Below, one piece after another: positions 1 through 9,738 of a DNA stretch of 64,000 nucleotides. The notes beneath the pieces were generated by a model. It did no database searches. It was not told the origin of the DNA and saw only the letters and a list, made by a program, of their open reading frames with translations. Within the stretch, counting starts at the first letter, position 1. Every line of letters begins with the position of its first letter. The position numbers and the translations under genes are program-made. The DNA comes from Polynucleobacter nymphae (GTDB lineage: Bacteria > Pseudomonadota > Gammaproteobacteria > Burkholderiales > Burkholderiaceae), in contig NZ_JACVPA010000001.1 in NCBI RefSeq assembly GCF_018882155.1, positions 1,606,506-1,670,505 on the forward strand, given 5' to 3'.

Positions 1-1165
1 GGTGGCTGCTGCAGAACTGTCGGCTCGTTATATCAATGATCGACATTTGCCAGATAAGGCAATCGATGTCATTGATGAGGCTGGTGCCGCACAGCGTATT
101 TTGCCGAAATCTAAACAGAAGAAAACGATTGGTCGTCCAGAGATCGAAGAGATTGTTGCCAAGATTGCTCGGATACCGCCTCAGTCCGTGACTGTAGATG
201 ATCGCAGCAAGTTACAAACATTAGATCGCGACATTAAGAGCGTGGTCTTCGGTCAAGACCCTGCAATTGAAGCTTTAGCTAGCGCTATTAAGATGACGCG
301 CGCTGGTCTTGGGAAGATTGATAGGCCAATTGGGTCATTCTTGTTCTCTGGCCCAACTGGTGTTGGTAAGACAGAAGTTGCAAAACAGCTCGCTTATATT
401 TTAGGTATTGAGCTTCTGCGTTTCGATATGTCGGAGTATATGGAGCGTCATGCAGTCAGTCGCTTGATCGGAGCTCCTCCAGGATATGTTGGCTTTGATC
501 AGGGTGGTTTGCTAACTGAGGCGGTTAGCAAGAAGCCACATTGCGTACTATTACTTGATGAGATTGAAAAAGCCCATCCGGACATCTTCAATATCCTTCT
601 GCAGGTCATGGACCATGGCACTTTGACGGATAACAATGGCCGTAAGGCCGACTTCCGTAACGTCATCATCATTATGACCACTAACGCTGGTGCAGAGGCG
701 ATGCAGAAGTCCATTATGGGCTTTACGAATGTCCGCGAGTCTGGTGATGAGATGGCGGATATTAAGAAGTTCTTTACACCAGAATTTCGCAATCGCTTAG
801 ATGCTATTGTTTCCTTTAAAGCACTTGATGAAACTATCATCATGCGAGTGGTTGATAAGTTCCTGATGCAATTGGAAGAGCAACTACATGAGAAGAAAGT
901 TGATGCTACCTTTAGCTCTAAATTACGCGCTCATTTAGCTAAGCATGGATTTGATCCATTGATGGGTGCTCGCCCAATGCAGCGCATTATTCAAGATACA
1001 GTGCGTAAAGCCCTTGCCGATGAATTGCTCTTTGGTAAGTTAGCCCAAGGCGGACATGTAGACGTGGATGTAGATGCAGATGGCCATGTGCAATTAAACT
1101 TTGACGCCCCTGTATTGCCAGGTAAGGCATCTAAAAAAGATGTAGCTCCTGCAGAAGAAATTTAA
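1..1165 (+). CDS. clpA: ATP-dependent Clp protease ATP-binding subunit ClpA (5' truncated by window edge)
   Basis: This is the C-terminal half of the Hsp100 unfoldase that feeds proteins to ClpP. The reading frame is already open at the left edge, so the true start lies outside. About 387 residues are visible (E. coli ClpA has about 758). The visible part starts in the end of the first AAA+ module (YINDRHLPDKAIDVIDEAGA) and then holds the complete second module: Walker A GPTGVGKT near visible residue 117, Walker B VLLLDE near 182, and the arginine-finger region FTPEFRNRLD. The sensor-2 motif GARPMQR follows. The ClpP-docking loop reads SIMGFTN rather than the usual IGL/IGF form. ClpB is unlikely because the linker coiled coil is absent and the loop sits in the ClpA position. 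A small gene follows after 27 nt. Confidence 0.95.
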   Translation, partial: VAAAELSARYINDRHLPDKAIDVIDEAGAAQRILPKSKQKKTIGRPEIEEIVAKIARIPPQSVTVDDRSKLQTLDRDIKSVVFGQDPAIEALASAIKMTRAGLGKIDRPIGSFLFSGPTGVGKTEVAKQLAYILGIELLRFDMSEYMERHAVSRLIGAPPGYVGFDQGGLLTEAVSKKPHCVLLLDEIEKAHPDIFNILLQVMDHGTLTDNNGRKADFRNVIIIMTTNAGAEAMQKSIMGFTNVRESGDEMADIKKFFTPEFRNRLDAIVSFKALDETIIMRVVDKFLMQLEEQLHEKKVDATFSSKLRAHLAKHGFDPLMGARPMQRIIQDTVRKALADELLFGKLAQGGHVDVDVDADGHVQLNFDAPVLPGKASKKDVAPAEEI

Positions 1166-1192
1166 TTATTAGCAATTTTTAAAAAGGAAAAC

Positions 1193-1426
1193 ATGTCACA
1201 CCACGATAAATTGCTAGATGCTTTTGAGGCCTATAAGGCTGAGCATGAAAAGTTCGAAGGCAAAGGCATTAAAGCCTCAGCTACCCGTGCTCGTAAAGCT
1301 TTACAAGAAATTGCGGGTTCTTGTAAAGAGCGCCGTAAGGAAATTTCTGCCGAAAAAGAATCTCGCGAAGGTAAGGGTGCGGGCATGTCTCAAGATACTG
1401 CTCGTCACGCACATATTCGTAAGTAA
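1193..1426 (+). CDS. small basic hypothetical protein downstream of clpA
   Basis: This is a 77-residue soluble protein rich in Lys, Arg, Glu and Ala, with no signal peptide or membrane segment. It reads as largely helical and highly charged (for example KERRKEISAEKESREGKG). I do not recognise a family. A good ribosome site (AAAAAGGAAAAC) stands directly before the ATG. The gene lies between the clpA stop and a strong terminator, so it is probably cotranscribed with clpA. An overlapping frame (1218-1436) is a shadow: it lacks a ribosome site and has a less plausible composition. Its function is unknown. Its charge would allow nucleic-acid binding or an adaptor role near Clp, but nothing in the sequence proves either. 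Confidence 0.75.
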   Translation: MSHHDKLLDAFEAYKAEHEKFEGKGIKASATRARKALQEIAGSCKERRKEISAEKESREGKGAGMSQDTARHAHIRK

Positions 1427-1441
1427 GGCTTCATGATGATG

Positions 1442-1470
1442 AAAAGGCCGCCTGAGGGCGGCTTTTTTAT
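1442..1470 (+). terminator. Rho-independent terminator of clpA operon
   Basis: A 6-bp GC stem (GCCGCC, loop TGAG, GGCGGC) at 1447-1462 is followed by six T residues. It lies between the small gene after clpA and the convergent dut gene and would end plus-strand transcription. Confidence 0.9.
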
Positions 1471-1484
1471 TTAAGCTCAGCAGC

Positions 1485-1934
1485 TTAGGCTCGCCCAGTA
1501 CTTCCAAAGCCTCCAGTACCACGACTGCTCTCCGTAAACTCTTCAACCACTTTGAGCTGCACTTGCTGGATGGGCATTACTACTAATTGGGCTAAGCGCT
1601 CCATGGGTTCTAGCTTGAACGGGATTGAGCCACGATTCCAAGTGCTCACCATTAATTGACCTTGGTAGTCAGAGTCAATCAACCCAACTAAGTTACCCAA
1701 GACAATGCCATGCTTATGACCAAGGCCTGAGCGTGGCAGAATAAATGCGGCATAACGGGGATCTTCAACAAAGATAGCTAAGCCAGTTGGCACCAGTATG
1801 GTTTGGCCTGGCGCTATCTCAATCATTTCATCAATGCAAGCGCGTAAATCTAATCCAGCACTGCCTGGTGTGCCGTAAGCCGGCAATTGATTACGCATAC
1901 GTTCATCGAGAATTTTGACTTGGAGCGATTGCAT
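1485..1934 (-). CDS. dut: dUTP diphosphatase (dUTPase)
   Basis: This enzyme hydrolyses dUTP to dUMP and pyrophosphate, keeping uracil out of DNA and supplying dUMP for thymidylate synthesis. The 149 residues match the usual length of the trimeric family. The conserved motifs are in order: GSAGLDL near residue 24, [10 protein letters not shown] near 67, [10 protein letters not shown] near 84 (catalytic Asp), and the C-terminal glycine-rich motif [10 protein letters not shown] near 138. It is the last gene of the minus-strand run ribF-ileS-lspA-coaBC-dut, 24 nt after coaBC. Coupling to coaBC (the old name dfp) is a classic arrangement. Confidence 0.97.
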   Translation of the reverse strand: MQSLQVKILDERMRNQLPAYGTPGSAGLDLRACIDEMIEIAPGQTILVPTGLAIFVEDPRYAAFILPRSGLGHKHGIVLGNLVGLIDSDYQGQLMVSTWNRGSIPFKLEPMERLAQLVVMPIQQVQLKVVEEFTESSRGTGGFGSTGRA

Positions 1935-1958
1935 AGAAGTTCCTAAAGCGGGGGTAAT

Positions 1959-3170
1959 TTAAATTTTCTTAGCAACGAGCTGAATCAGTTGCCGTGCAAG
2001 CTGAAGCTTTTCAGCCTTAGTAATTTTCTTGCTACCAGATTCATCAATCACCAACAATTGATTGAGATCGCTGCCAAAGGTTTCTGGGCCAATATTACCA
2101 ACCACCATCGGGATACCTTTGCGTAGTCGTTTTTCAGTAGCATGCGCTTCTAAATCAGTTGATTCGGCTGCAAAACCTACACAGTAGGGGTAAGGTTTGC
2201 CACCTTTCATTTTTACAGTTTTTGCAACGTCTAACAGAATGTCCGGGTTAGCAATAAATTCAATGCTTGGAGCTGCTTTGCCTTGGCGCTTGATCTTTTC
2301 CTTAGCAGGCTTCGCAATACCCCAATCAGCTACTGCAGCAACTGCAAAGAAGATATCGCAATCAGAGACGTTTAATGTTGCCGCATACATTTCTTTTGCG
2401 CTTCTCACATTACTGCGAGTAATTTTTCCGGTAGCCTCTAGCGGAGTTGGTAAGTCACAAGGGCCTGCAATGAGGTGAACTTGGGCGCCTGCCTCAACAG
2501 CTGCACGTGCGATAGCAAAGCCCATCTTGCCTGAGCTGTGATTAGTAATGCCGCGCACTGGATCGATTGCTTCAAAGGTAGGGCCAGCAGTAATCAATAC
2601 TTTTTTACCGGCTAAGGTCTTCTTCTGAAAGAAGGCAATGACTTGCTCGGCGATTTCATAAGGCTCTAGCATTCTGCCCATACCTACTTCACCACAGGCC
2701 TGAAAGCCACTGGCTGGACCAAGAAGGGTAACCCCATCTTTATTGAGGCGCTCCACACTTCTCTGGGTTGCAGCGTGTTCCCACATTTGCTTATTCATTG
2801 CTGGTGCAAGTAAGAGGGAGCAATCTCTAGCAAGGCAAAGCGTACTCAGTAAGTCATCAGCCAAACCTAAGGAGAGCTTGGCCATTAAGTCAGCACTAGC
2901 AGGTGCAATCACAATGGCATCAGCAGAGCGAGATAGCTCAATGTGTGCCATATTGTTTGGAATAGTGCTATCCCATTGACTCAAATAAACCGGATTACCT
3001 GTGAGCGCCTGCATTGTGACTGGTGTTACGAATTGCGTTGCAGCTTCAGTCATTACCACCTGAATGGATGCGCCTTCTTGCATCAATTGGCGAGCAAGTT
3101 CAGGCGTCTTATAGGCGGCAATACCACCGGAGATGCCGAGAATTATTTTCTTATTTAAAAGTGATTGCAT
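1959..3170 (-). CDS. coaBC: bifunctional phosphopantothenoylcysteine decarboxylase / phosphopantothenate-cysteine ligase
   Basis: The protein makes 4'-phosphopantetheine from 4'-phosphopantothenate in two steps of coenzyme A synthesis. The N-terminal flavin-dependent CoaC part (about residues 1-185) shows GISGGIAAYK, the active-site His in MAHIELSR (H76), PAMNKQMW near 123 and the ACGEVGMGRM loop near 158. The C-terminal CoaB part begins near residue 188 with KKVLITAGPTFEAIDPVRG, uses CTP in the family, and carries the dimer-motif region YCVGFAAES. At 403 residues it has the expected length for the fused enzyme. It starts 9 nt after lspA and lies upstream of dut in the same operon. Confidence 0.97.
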   Translation of the reverse strand: MQSLLNKKIILGISGGIAAYKTPELARQLMQEGASIQVVMTEAATQFVTPVTMQALTGNPVYLSQWDSTIPNNMAHIELSRSADAIVIAPASADLMAKLSLGLADDLLSTLCLARDCSLLLAPAMNKQMWEHAATQRSVERLNKDGVTLLGPASGFQACGEVGMGRMLEPYEIAEQVIAFFQKKTLAGKKVLITAGPTFEAIDPVRGITNHSSGKMGFAIARAAVEAGAQVHLIAGPCDLPTPLEATGKITRSNVRSAKEMYAATLNVSDCDIFFAVAAVADWGIAKPAKEKIKRQGKAAPSIEFIANPDILLDVAKTVKMKGGKPYPYCVGFAAESTDLEAHATEKRLRKGIPMVVGNIGPETFGSDLNQLLVIDESGSKKITKAEKLQLARQLIQLVAKKI

Positions 3171-3179
3171 GGCGCCAGC

Positions 3180-3668
3180 TTAATGGGATTGAGCGGATTT
3201 GCCAAATGACTTGTGCAATTCCTCAAAAATAATAAGAACAGCCCCAATACAAATGGCGCTATCAGCAATATTAAATGCTGGCCAATGCCAGTTAGCGTAA
3301 TGCAAGTCAATAAAGTCGATAACGGCACCGTACATTAGTCGATCCAATACATTTCCTAGGGCGCCACCCAAAATTAGGCTGAGGGCTAGACACAGTAGTT
3401 TGTCGTTCTGGTTTTTGCGCAGGAGCCAAACAATATAGATACAAGCTACCAAACCCACGATTGTAAAGAACCAACGCTGCCATCCTGAGCCTTGGGCTAG
3501 AAAAGAAAATGCTGCTCCAGGATTTAAGAGTAGCAACCAATTCATAAAAGGGAGTACTGGTTCTGGAATACCTAACTGCAAACTACTCAATGCTGACCAC
3601 TTGCTTAGTTGATCTAAGAGCAAAGTGATTGCAGCAATTGCCAGAGAGCGCAGAAATATAATACTCAT
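3180..3668 (-). CDS. lspA: lipoprotein signal peptidase (signal peptidase II)
   Basis: This inner-membrane aspartyl protease removes signal peptides from diacylglyceryl-modified prolipoproteins. The 162-residue protein has four hydrophobic segments. The family signatures are present: LLLDQLSKW near residue 17, NPGAAFSFL near 49, GNVLDRLMYGAVIDFIDL and FNIADSAI. By comparison with the family the catalytic pair should be D118 and D136. It lies 12 nt behind ileS, the usual ileS-lspA pairing, and 9 nt before coaBC. Its substrates would include the LivK-type lipoprotein encoded in this window. Confidence 0.97.
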   Translation of the reverse strand: MSIIFLRSLAIAAITLLLDQLSKWSALSSLQLGIPEPVLPFMNWLLLLNPGAAFSFLAQGSGWQRWFFTIVGLVACIYIVWLLRKNQNDKLLCLALSLILGGALGNVLDRLMYGAVIDFIDLHYANWHWPAFNIADSAICIGAVLIIFEELHKSFGKSAQSH

Positions 3669-3680
3669 TGAGTTAATCTG

Positions 3681-6542
3681 TTAAGCAAACAAGCGGTGAT
3701 CACCATCACCAAAAAGGTTGCTAATGCAGCGCCCGCAGAGTTCTGGGTGTTCATTGTCATTCCCAACATCCTGAGTGTGATGCCAGCAGCGACCACATTT
3801 CTTGTATTGACTACCGCGTACTAAAACCTCAAGGCCATCCGGACTAAGTTCGATATTGGCGCTTGAAGTAATCGTCACAAAGCGTAAGTCATCTTCTAAT
3901 GAGTGGAGGATTGCAAAGTCAATATCATCTACTTTAATAGTGAGTTCAGCTTGCAATGATGAGCCAACATTACCCGCCTCACGCTCGACCTCAATTGCTT
4001 TAGTAACTTCAGAGCGAATTTCACGAATACGATGCCACTTAGTCAGCAATTCATCTGCTTTAGCAATTTCGGGGAAGGTGCCAAACTCTTCCATAAAGAT
4101 TGACTCAGAAGGTTTACTAGCCGAGCCATGTGGGAAATCCTGCCAAGCTTCTTCTGCAGTAAAGGAGAGGAAGGGGGCCAACCATTTCAAAAGATTACGG
4201 GTGATGTGGAACAAAGCATTCTGTGCTGCGCGACGATCAGGTGAATCAGGTGCGCTAGTATAGAGACGATCTTTCAGAATGTCTAAATAGAAGCCACCTA
4301 AATCTTCCGAGCAGAATGACAACATGCGAGTTACTGCCGGATGAAATTCATAAGCCTTGTAGTGTGCCTCAATGTCACCCTGAATTTGATTGGCTAGTGC
4401 GACGGTATAGCGATCAATCTCAAGCCATTGATCAGCAGGCATGGTGTGCTTGCTGGGATCAAAGTCAGACAAGTTAGCTAACAAGAAGCGCAGAGTATTA
4501 CGAATGCGACGATAACTTTCAGTCACACGTTTTAGAATCTCATCAGAGATCGTCATCTCACCTGAGTAATCGGTGGAAGCTACCCAAAGACGAATAATTT
4601 CAGCACCCAGCTTATCTGCAACTTGCTGAGGAGCAATCACGTTACCTACAGATTTACTCATCTTGCGTCCTTGGCCATCTACTGTGAAGCCATGTGTTAG
4701 CAAGGCTTTGTATGGTGGCTTGCCATCGAGCATTGCGCCAGTGAGCAGCGATGAGTGGAACCAGCCACGATGCTGGTCTGAGCCTTCTAAATACAAATCA
4801 GCTAAGCGTCCATTAGGAGTTTTGGCATCGGCGGTGAGTAATTCATTGCGGTGTGAACCACGAATCACATGCCAATGGGTTGTTCCTGAATCAAACCACA
4901 CGTCTAGCGTGTCACGATTTTTTTCATATTGAGCAGCTTCATCACCAAGTAACTCAGCAACTTCTAATTTCTGCCAAGCTTCGATGCCATCTTTTTCTAC
5001 GCGTTTAGCAACCTCTTCAAGTAGCTCGACAGTGCGTGGATGGGGCTCACCACTCTCCTTATGAACAAAGAAAGCCATTGGGACACCCCATTGGCGCTGA
5101 CGTGATAAGGTCCAGTCAGGACGGTTAGCAATCATGCTGTGCAAGCGTTGTTTGCCCCAGGCGGGAAAGAATTCAGTGCTATTGATACCAGCCAAGGCTG
5201 TTTCACGCAAGCTAGCCTTGCTGTCCAAAGGCTTCTTATCCATACTCGCAAACCACTGGGAAGTAGCGCGATAAATGATAGGCGACTTGTGGCGCCAGCA
5301 GTGCATGTATGAGTGGGTATAGGTTTTATCCCGCAGTAGACTCCCAGCCTCACGCATTGCTTCCACAATCTTAGGATTTGCTTTCCAGATGTACTCATTG
5401 GCAAAGAGTGGTAACCATGATGCGTACACACCATTGCCCATCACTGGATTGAGAATATCGTTGTCAGCCAGTTTATTTGCTTTACAGGACTTAAAGTCCT
5501 CTTCGCCATAAGCAGGTGCAGAGTGAACAATGCCAGTACCGGTATCTAAAGTGACGTACTCAGCCGGATAAATTGGGGAGAGTCGCTTATAACCATCATG
5601 TAGTTGAGCAAGTGGATGCCAGAAAGAGATATTGGCCAATTGCGCACCTTGGCAAGTAGCAATGATTTTCCCCTCCAGGCCATAGTCCTGCAGGCAAGTC
5701 TCAACACGATCTTTCGCCAGAATTAATAACTTGTCACCCACATCAACCAAAGCGTAAGTCAGTTCGGGATGTACGTTCATTGCCTGATTCGCAGGAATGG
5801 TCCAAGGTGTTGTAGTCCAAATCACAATCTGACCTGGTTTATTTGGCAGTTCAGAAAGACCAAAGGCCTTAGCAAGTTGTGGGCGCTGCGCATCATCGAA
5901 AGCAAAACCAACATCAACGGTTGGATCAGTCTTATCTTGATATTCCACTTCCGCTTCTGCAAGAGCGGAGCCACAGTCAAAACACCAATTCACGGGCTTT
6001 AAGCCGCGGAAGACATAGCCCTTTTCCCAGATCTTACCCAGCGCACGAATTTCATCGGCTTCATTACGATAGCTCATGGTGAGATAAGGATTATTCCAGT
6101 CACCAAGAACACCTAAGCGTTCGAAGTCTTTCTTTTGCTTATCGACCTGGACTTGAGCATAGGCGCGGGCCTTAGATTGCACTTCAGCCGTCGGTAAGTT
6201 TTTACCAAACTGTTTTTCAATTTGAATCTCAATTGGCATGCCATGGCAATCCCAGCCGGGAACATACACAGAATCAAAGCCCATTAACCAACGGGACTTC
6301 ACAATCATGTCCTTCAAGATCTTGTTTACCGCATGACCAATATGAATATCACCATTGGCATAAGGAGGGCCGTCATGCAAAATAAATTTAGGCTGATTAG
6401 CATGCGCAGCACGAATCTTTTCGTAGAGTTTATTTTTTTGCCACTGGGCAACCCATTGTGGTTCACGCTTGGCAAGGTCTCCTCGCATTGGAAACGAGGT
6501 GTCTAGAAGATTGACGGGATAAGAGTTTTCTTTTTCAGACAT
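3681..6542 (-). CDS. ileS: isoleucyl-tRNA synthetase
   Basis: This class I aminoacyl-tRNA synthetase charges tRNA-Ile. The HIGH box is in [15 protein letters not shown] and the KMSKS box in [10 protein letters not shown]. The C-terminal zinc-binding region has paired cysteines (CGRCWHH and CGRCISNL). I chose the internal ATG at 6542 (protein starts [11 protein letters not shown]), which gives 953 residues, close to E. coli IleS (938). The longer frame to 6635 would add 31 residues inside ribF and is unlikely. The start overlaps the ribF stop by 8 nt, so translation is probably coupled. Its cognate set includes the CAU tRNA at 55.3 kb, if that is tRNA-Ile2. Confidence 0.97.
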   Translation of the reverse strand: MSEKENSYPVNLLDTSFPMRGDLAKREPQWVAQWQKNKLYEKIRAAHANQPKFILHDGPPYANGDIHIGHAVNKILKDMIVKSRWLMGFDSVYVPGWDCHGMPIEIQIEKQFGKNLPTAEVQSKARAYAQVQVDKQKKDFERLGVLGDWNNPYLTMSYRNEADEIRALGKIWEKGYVFRGLKPVNWCFDCGSALAEAEVEYQDKTDPTVDVGFAFDDAQRPQLAKAFGLSELPNKPGQIVIWTTTPWTIPANQAMNVHPELTYALVDVGDKLLILAKDRVETCLQDYGLEGKIIATCQGAQLANISFWHPLAQLHDGYKRLSPIYPAEYVTLDTGTGIVHSAPAYGEEDFKSCKANKLADNDILNPVMGNGVYASWLPLFANEYIWKANPKIVEAMREAGSLLRDKTYTHSYMHCWRHKSPIIYRATSQWFASMDKKPLDSKASLRETALAGINSTEFFPAWGKQRLHSMIANRPDWTLSRQRQWGVPMAFFVHKESGEPHPRTVELLEEVAKRVEKDGIEAWQKLEVAELLGDEAAQYEKNRDTLDVWFDSGTTHWHVIRGSHRNELLTADAKTPNGRLADLYLEGSDQHRGWFHSSLLTGAMLDGKPPYKALLTHGFTVDGQGRKMSKSVGNVIAPQQVADKLGAEIIRLWVASTDYSGEMTISDEILKRVTESYRRIRNTLRFLLANLSDFDPSKHTMPADQWLEIDRYTVALANQIQGDIEAHYKAYEFHPAVTRMLSFCSEDLGGFYLDILKDRLYTSAPDSPDRRAAQNALFHITRNLLKWLAPFLSFTAEEAWQDFPHGSASKPSESIFMEEFGTFPEIAKADELLTKWHRIREIRSEVTKAIEVEREAGNVGSSLQAELTIKVDDIDFAILHSLEDDLRFVTITSSANIELSPDGLEVLVRGSQYKKCGRCWHHTQDVGNDNEHPELCGRCISNLFGDGDHRLFA

Positions 6543-7485
6543 AAGCTTTTTTCTGGAAATAATTTCTGGCGTGCTTTGCATCTGCTGCAATTGCATTCGT
6601 AAGTGCGTCGAGGTCATCATACTTTGCCTCGTCACGAATTTTTTCTAAGAGCTCTACGGTAATAATTTTTCCGTATACGTCTTGTTGATAATCAAAGATG
6701 TGGGTCTCAAGCAATACCCGACCTTCATCCTCTACTGTAGGTCTTACTCCTAGGCTGGCTACGGCTGGTAGCGGCCTATCAGCAAGACCCAATACTTGCG
6801 CAGTAAAGATGCCAGTGGTCGCTGGTTTGCGATGATGTAAATGATTGGCTACCGCTAAGTTCAAAGTAGGAAAGCCAAGCTTTCGACCTAATTGTTGCCC
6901 ATGAATCACGTGACCAGAAATTCCGTAGGGACGGCCTAATAATTTTTCAGCTTGATTCATGTCGCCGTTAGCAAGCGCTGCTCGTAAAGCGGAACTAGAA
7001 ATGCGTTCACCATTTTCCAAGATCGTTTGAATGCTTGATACTTCAAAGCCATATTTTGCCCCGGCAGCTTTGAGGCTCGCAAAATTGCCTGCACGTTTTG
7101 CCCCATAACAAAAATCATCGCCAATCAAAATCCATTTGGCATTCAGACGTTTCACAATAATTTCAGAAACAAATTCTTCGGGTGTAAGGCGCGCAAAAGC
7201 GGCATTGAAGTGCTCCACTACAACTCGGTCAATTCCAAGTTGGGCCAAGGCAGCTAGCTTATCGCGCAGATTCAGAATGCGAGGAGGAGCTTGTTCGGGT
7301 GAGAAGAATTCTTTGGGGTGTGGCTCAAAGGTCATGACGCAGCTCACCAGACTTCGTTCTTTGGCGCCATCTACGAGTTGTTTCAATAGGGCGCAATGAC
7401 CCCTGTGCACACCATCGAAATTACCGATGCTAAGGGCACAAGCAGGTCCTGCAGAAAACTGGGTCGGGCCACGGAATACGTTCAC
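6535..7485 (-). CDS. ribF: bifunctional riboflavin kinase / FAD synthetase
   Basis: The protein converts riboflavin to FMN and FMN to FAD. The N-terminal adenylyltransferase domain shows [10 protein letters not shown] (residues 21-30) and the [12 protein letters not shown] region near 122. The C-terminal kinase domain begins near residue 184 with [10 protein letters not shown] and carries the [11 protein letters not shown] motif near 200. At 316 residues it is of normal length. The start is a GTG at 7485; no better ATG exists nearby. It heads the ribF-ileS-lspA-coaBC-dut operon and is divergent from purN, with only 39 bp between the two start codons, where both -10 elements appear to overlap. 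Confidence 0.96.
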   Translation of the reverse strand: MNVFRGPTQFSAGPACALSIGNFDGVHRGHCALLKQLVDGAKERSLVSCVMTFEPHPKEFFSPEQAPPRILNLRDKLAALAQLGIDRVVVEHFNAAFARLTPEEFVSEIIVKRLNAKWILIGDDFCYGAKRAGNFASLKAAGAKYGFEVSSIQTILENGERISSSALRAALANGDMNQAEKLLGRPYGISGHVIHGQQLGRKLGFPTLNLAVANHLHHRKPATTGIFTAQVLGLADRPLPAVASLGVRPTVEDEGRVLLETHIFDYQQDVYGKIITVELLEKIRDEAKYDDLDALTNAIAADAKHARNYFQKKAYV

Positions 7486-7510
7486 AAAATCGCTTTCAGG
7501 GTAGCCATCA

Positions 7511-7518
7511 ATTATATT
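7511..7518. promoter_or_regulatory. overlapping divergent -10 elements for ribF and purN
   Basis: On the plus strand TATATT (7513-7518) lies 6 nt before the purN ATG at 7525. On the minus strand TATAAT (7516-7511) lies 25 nt before the ribF GTG. The two hexamers share four base pairs. No convincing -35 is seen for either, so this is inference from position and similarity to the sigma-70 consensus. Confidence 0.5.
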
Positions 7519-7524
7519 GTGGGC

Positions 7525-8154
7525 ATGCTTTCTATCGTTACCTTAATCTCAGGCCGCGGATCTAATTTCGAGGCTATCGTCAAAACCGCTCAAAAAGAGC
7601 GGTGGCCAGTGAAGTTTGCTGGGGTAATAGCCAATCACTCTGCGGCTAAGGGCCTTGATTTTGCTCGCTCCCAGGGTATTCCAACCTTCGTTGTAGAGCA
7701 CAAAGAGCATGCTACTCGCGATTCGTTTGATGCTGCCCTAAGCATGCAAATTGATGCTTTAGGGGCTGATTTAGTGCTACTAGCAGGCTTTATGAGAATT
7801 CTGACTCCAGGGTTTATTCGCCATTTTGAGGGTCACCTCATCAATATTCATCCAGCCCTCCTGCCGGCATTCCCTGGTTTGCACACCCATGAGCGGGTTT
7901 TAGAGGCCGGGGTTAAGGAGCATGGCGCTACGGTGCACTTTGTTACTGAGGGCGTAGATGAAGGGCCCATTATTTGCCAAGCCTCTGTTCCAGTCCTAGA
8001 GGGCGATGATGCTGACACCTTGGCAGCCCGTGTTTTAAGTGCCGAACATCAGATTTACCCGCGGGCCGTAAAATGGTTCCTTGATGGACGATTGCGAATA
8101 GAAGGTAATCAAGTGAAGCTTCAACCCCCAGAGTCGCAATTTTTTAAATTATGA
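7525..8154 (+). CDS. purN: phosphoribosylglycinamide formyltransferase (GAR transformylase)
   Basis: This enzyme transfers the formyl group of 10-formyltetrahydrofolate to GAR in purine synthesis. The start at 7525 (MLSIVTLISGRGSNF) gives 209 residues, matching E. coli PurN (212). The frame further upstream overlaps ribF and is rejected. Visible motifs are GRGSNF near residue 10, NIHPALLPAFPGLHTH with the catalytic Asn/His near 107-109, and DEGPII with the catalytic Asp near 145. There is no Shine-Dalgarno; a -10-like TATATT ends 6 nt before the ATG, so the mRNA may be leaderless. The stop overlaps the rsmB start by 4 nt (ATGA). Confidence 0.96.
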   Translation: MLSIVTLISGRGSNFEAIVKTAQKERWPVKFAGVIANHSAAKGLDFARSQGIPTFVVEHKEHATRDSFDAALSMQIDALGADLVLLAGFMRILTPGFIRHFEGHLINIHPALLPAFPGLHTHERVLEAGVKEHGATVHFVTEGVDEGPIICQASVPVLEGDDADTLAARVLSAEHQIYPRAVKWFLDGRLRIEGNQVKLQPPESQFFKL

Positions 8155-9710
8155 GTGCAGAACGGCCACCCCGTAAATCTGGAAACAGACTCGCCCCACA
8201 TAAAAGTTACGCCGCTAAATCGAATGACCCACAGCGCCGTCCAGAGCGACGGAATGCAAGCGGAAATTTAATTGCGCCTGAAGGCCAAAAGAATTTCTCC
8301 AATGCCAAAGCATTGCCTCAGCATGCACTTCATCTGGAAAGACTCTTACCCGAACTGCTGAGCTTTGAACAACCATCTGATCGCGTAGTTAGTCGCTATT
8401 TTCGTGCTGAGCCACAACTCGGAAATCGAGATCGTGCCCTGATTGCAGAGAGTGCTTTTGCAATTTTGCGTCGTAAGAATGAGTTCTCGCAATTTGCTGC
8501 TAGTGGCGAGGGTTCTCAGCCTAGACGCTTAGCCCTATTGGGTTTACTGTCTGCTCTATCGGAAGGTGGGCTTGGTTCAGCTAACCGTGCAGAGAGTGCC
8601 ATCGCAGATTTAGCGCATGTGCTTAAGCCAGGTGAGTATGAATGGTTGCAGCGTTTTGCCACAGTAGATCCTGCGGCATTAAATCCTCTTGTTCGTAATA
8701 ATTTACCGGAATGGCTATGGGACGCGTTTGGAAAATATCCTGGTGAAGAGACGCGTGAAGAGCTAGCCAAATCATTAATGCATCCAGCGCTATTGGATTT
8801 ACGCGCAAACACCATGAAGACTAATCGCGAAGAATTGCTGGTGCAGATGAATGCATTGGGTGGTCGCTATCAAGCGATCCCAACTCCATATGCACCAGAT
8901 GGTGTGCGCATTATGGGTAAGCCTGCTTTACAAAATACTGCTGGATTTAAGGCGGGTATGTTTGAAGTTCAGGATGAAGGCAGTCAGCTCCTTGCTTATT
9001 TACTTGCTCCTAAACGAGGTGAGATGGTTGTCGACTTTTGTGCTGGAGCGGGTGGCAAGACTTTGGCGATTGGAGCCTTAATGCGCTCTACAGGGCGCCT
9101 CTATGCATTTGATACATCAGAACGTCGTTTGGCTAATTTGAAGCCACGACAAGCCCGCAGCGGCCTATCTAACGTCCATCCCGTATGGATTGATAGTGAG
9201 AATGACGCTAAGGTCAAACGTTTGGCTGGAAAGATTGATCGTGTTCTGGTGGATTCCCCTTGCAGTGGGATGGGTACCTTGAGGCGTAATCCAGATCTTA
9301 AATGGCGCCAAACCCCAGCTGGGGTTTTAGAGCTCAATCAAAAGCAAATGAATATTTTGGCTTCTGCTGCTCGATTATTAAAACCAGGTGGTCGTTTGGT
9401 TTACGCCACTTGCAGCCTTTTACCTCAAGAAAATCAAGCGATTGCAGAAGATTTTCTGGCTAAGCACCCTCAATTTGAGGTTGTGCCCGCCGCTGAGGCT
9501 CTCAAACCGCTTTTTCCAAAAGACAAGCTGCCTTTGGGCTGCAGTCCAGATAATCCTTGGTGGCAGCTTTGGCCTCATATTCACGGAACGGATGGCTTTT
9601 TTGGTGCTGTTTTCCAAAAGAAGGCTGCTGCTATTGTTCCTGACTCTGAAAAAGGGGCGGAAAAAGAGGTAAAAGTCAAAACCAAGAAACCTGCGAAAGA
9701 ATTAAAATAA
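8151..9710 (+). CDS. rsmB: RsmB/NOP-family RNA (cytosine-5-)-methyltransferase
   Basis: This is an S-adenosylmethionine-dependent RNA m5C methyltransferase, most probably for 16S rRNA. The 519-residue protein has a basic, disordered first 55 residues and then a poorly conserved region where RsmB carries its NusB-like RNA-binding domain. The catalytic domain follows, with SAM motif DFCAGAGGKT near 295 and the two catalytic cysteines in DSPCSGMGT (C371) and ATCSLLPQEN (C421). The C terminus ends in a lysine-rich tail. It is coupled to purN by an ATGA overlap. RsmB is the best guess; RsmF or another NOP2/Sun paralogue cannot be excluded from motifs alone. Confidence 0.88.
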   Translation: MSAERPPRKSGNRLAPHKSYAAKSNDPQRRPERRNASGNLIAPEGQKNFSNAKALPQHALHLERLLPELLSFEQPSDRVVSRYFRAEPQLGNRDRALIAESAFAILRRKNEFSQFAASGEGSQPRRLALLGLLSALSEGGLGSANRAESAIADLAHVLKPGEYEWLQRFATVDPAALNPLVRNNLPEWLWDAFGKYPGEETREELAKSLMHPALLDLRANTMKTNREELLVQMNALGGRYQAIPTPYAPDGVRIMGKPALQNTAGFKAGMFEVQDEGSQLLAYLLAPKRGEMVVDFCAGAGGKTLAIGALMRSTGRLYAFDTSERRLANLKPRQARSGLSNVHPVWIDSENDAKVKRLAGKIDRVLVDSPCSGMGTLRRNPDLKWRQTPAGVLELNQKQMNILASAARLLKPGGRLVYATCSLLPQENQAIAEDFLAKHPQFEVVPAAEALKPLFPKDKLPLGCSPDNPWWQLWPHIHGTDGFFGAVFQKKAAAIVPDSEKGAEKEVKVKTKKPAKELK

Positions 9711-9738
9711 AGGTTTAGACCTCTCTAGGGACTCACTT

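Noticed and set aside
6543..6635. Upstream extension of ileS by 31 residues
   Set aside because: It lies inside ribF, has no ribosome site, and the added residues do not resemble IleS.
7396..7524. Upstream extension of purN by 43 residues
   Set aside because: It overlaps the divergent ribF start, and the extra residues have no PurN similarity.
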